A DNA stretch of 64,000 bases. It comes from Hysterangium stoloniferum (Eukaryota > Basidiomycota > Agaricomycetes > Hysterangiales > Hysterangiaceae). Shown one piece after another: positions 59,522 through 64,000 of this stretch. Within the stretch, counting starts at the first letter, position 1. Every line of letters begins with the position of its first letter. A program made the translations under genes and the position numbers. The DNA lies in contig WHVD01000230.1 in NCBI GenBank assembly GCA_015178975.1, positions 1-64,000 of the forward strand, read 5' to 3'. The notes under the pieces are model-generated. The model did no database searches and had not been told where the DNA came from. It worked only from the letters and a program-made list of their open reading frames with translations.

Positions 59522-60335
59522 GCCGGCGGGCGGACGGGCGGGTGTATTTAATTTCGGCATCGACCCTGGAGCTGCATAATTATTGATTTCCTTCCCACGT
59601 TACTTTTTTCCTCGACCATTTGAATGGGTGAGGATCCCCGAAGCCCCTCGTGCGTATTCACTGGTTCATTCATCCGCTACACCCCGTCTCTTGTCGTCTC
59701 CGTCCTAGTCAACCAGTCCATTACCCGGTTCAAAGTCCCCATTTCATGCGCTGCATTGCTTACGTTTGTTGTGCAGTCGCTTTCACGTTGCAATTACACA
59801 TGACACATGACACGTTATACTCCTCCCTCCCCCTTCAGTGACACTCTTTCTTGGGACTATTTGTTTTCATCCGCGTCGTCCATCATCATGCCGCCACCCA
59901 CTGGACAATTTTTATCACCTTTACACCCTTACACTTAAAAAAAGTCCCTTCATTGTACTATCATTGCATAGATCATTATTATTTCATCGAGTCAAAACGT
60001 AGAGACCGATCCTAATATGTACGGTAGGCTTCAGCAGAGTATACAGGTACATATATTTAGCTTGCTTTTCTTGTTACTTCTTTTATGTATTCATAGCACC
60101 ATTATAATTATAGAAAAGAGTGATATGTTTATATTTGTCGTCCGAGCCTGACACGGTTATTTTTGTTCAGCGGTTTCGCAACTGACGCAATGGTCAGATG
60201 CTTCTCAGGATAGGTCTAGACCTATCGAACGTATAACCACTCTCTTGCTCTATACCCACACCGGGACAATCACCCTCGCTAAAGTCTGAGCAGAAATATA
60301 TATAGAAACGCTGCATCATGAATAACACATCTCTA
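59522..60335. other. Intergenic region between convergent genes
   Basis: Pyrimidine-rich 3' untranslated-type sequence of the upstream gene, then AT-rich sequence leading to the SEC23 stop on the other strand. No gene seen. Confidence 0.5.
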
Positions 60336-63393
<3,058 letters not shown>

Positions 63394-64000
63394 ATGGCCA
63401 CTGCTGCACGCAGCCTGAACCTGGTTAATAGGTTTAGATTGCGCGAATTAAAACGAGCCGTGCCTTTGGAAGCTTCCACATCAGCGGCGAGAGTAGCTGT
63501 CACAAATCCCTTCCTTCCGCACCTCAATCCAGAGAGCGGTTGCTGGGCTCCCCCGCGATATTCAAGACGCCGCCAGGCAGACCTCATAAAACAAGCACGG
63601 AAGGAAGGCAATTTACATCTCCTACCACCTGGACCGAAGTTGCAACCAAGAGAAATCCCTCTTCCTCCTCCTCTTGCTCCAGCGGATGAAGTAGCCGTAG
63701 CCGCAGCGTCGTCAATCGATCTCCAGCAACCGATTCAGTGGATAGGCGATGTTAAGATACGTGATCCCGTGGGGGCAAATGTTGGGAACAGACTGTACGC
63801 AGGGAAGAAACAAATGTTTAAGGGTCACAAGTGGGAACGGGTTATCAGACGAAAGCGGAAATATCGTCGCATTCTTATGCGCCATATGAAAAGGAGGATA
63901 CAAAAGTGGCGATTGGTGCGTATACTGCTTATTTTTATTTCATCCGTGCTGTTTGCTAAGTCTGGGAATAGTATCATGTTACACGGAAGCCGTGGCCGCT
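63394..64000 (+). CDS. Mitochondrial large-subunit ribosomal protein mL59, partial
   Basis: The gene runs off the right edge. Exon 1 is 63394-63915 (174 codons) and exon 2 starts at 63972 after an intron GTGCGT...ATAG, continuing in phase as YHVTRKPWP. The N-terminus is basic with few acids (MATAARSLNLVNRFRLRELKR), as for mitochondrial import. A Pro/Ala-rich linker (PLPPPLAPADEVAVAA) and the family signature follow: GNRLYAGKKQMFKGHKWER, then Arg/Lys-rich helices (RHMKRRIQKWRL). This matches mL59 (yeast MRPL25-type) proteins of the 54S subunit. The frame has no stop before the window ends. A minus-strand frame of 142 codons overlaps it and is a shadow. Confidence 0.87.
   Translation, partial: MATAARSLNLVNRFRLRELKRAVPLEASTSAARVAVTNPFLPHLNPESGCWAPPRYSRRRQADLIKQARKEGNLHLLPPGPKLQPREIPLPPPLAPADEVAVAAASSIDLQQPIQWIGDVKIRDPVGANVGNRLYAGKKQMFKGHKWERVIRRKRKYRRILMRHMKRRIQKWRLVRILLIFISSVLFAKSGNSIMLHGSRGR

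Overview
The window looks like nuclear DNA of a mushroom-type basidiomycete (Agaricomycete). The evidence is many introns of about 40-60 bp, protein sequences typical of that group, and Ty3/gypsy chromoviruses with C-terminal chromodomains. Most genes below are assembled from several exons. Every splice site was chosen by reading frame continuity, GT/GC-AG borders and the known shape of the protein family, not from transcripts.

Layout. (1) 1-12.7 kb is a retrotransposon graveyard. It starts with the 3' end of a chromovirus (pol, an intact accessory ORF, polypurine tract and LTR). Then come LTR fragments, a 0.6 kb palindrome and a Russian-doll stack of solo LTRs, four of them with clean 5-bp target duplications. 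It ends in a broken gypsy pol. (2) 12.7-41.4 kb is mostly unique host DNA: a small-molecule/protein methyltransferase-like gene, a two-finger C2H2 transcription factor, two major facilitator transporters, a CFAP20-domain gene, DNAJC17/Cwf23-like, PWP2 and a small one-helix membrane protein. (3) 41.4-52.7 kb is a second transposon block: a copia end, another nested LTR stack, and a gypsy element on the minus strand whose far end carries a convergent accessory gene on the plus strand. (4) 52.7-64 kb holds a long gene-poor stretch, an unrecognised 495-residue protein, SEC23, and the first exons of mitochondrial ribosomal protein mL59 running off the window.

The host genes are mainly housekeeping: ribosome assembly (PWP2), splicing (DNAJC17/Cwf23), ER export (SEC23) and mitochondrial translation (mL59). 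Two divergent pairs have very short shared promoters: DNAJC17/PWP2 with 81 bp between start codons, and SEC23/mL59 with 207 bp. No tRNA, rRNA or CRISPR was found. The most interesting material is the dated nesting of LTRs, the two accessory ORFs riding in gypsy elements, a sequence module shared by different LTR families, the CFAP20-domain gene in what should be a non-flagellated fungus, and microexons and GC-AG introns inside conserved genes.
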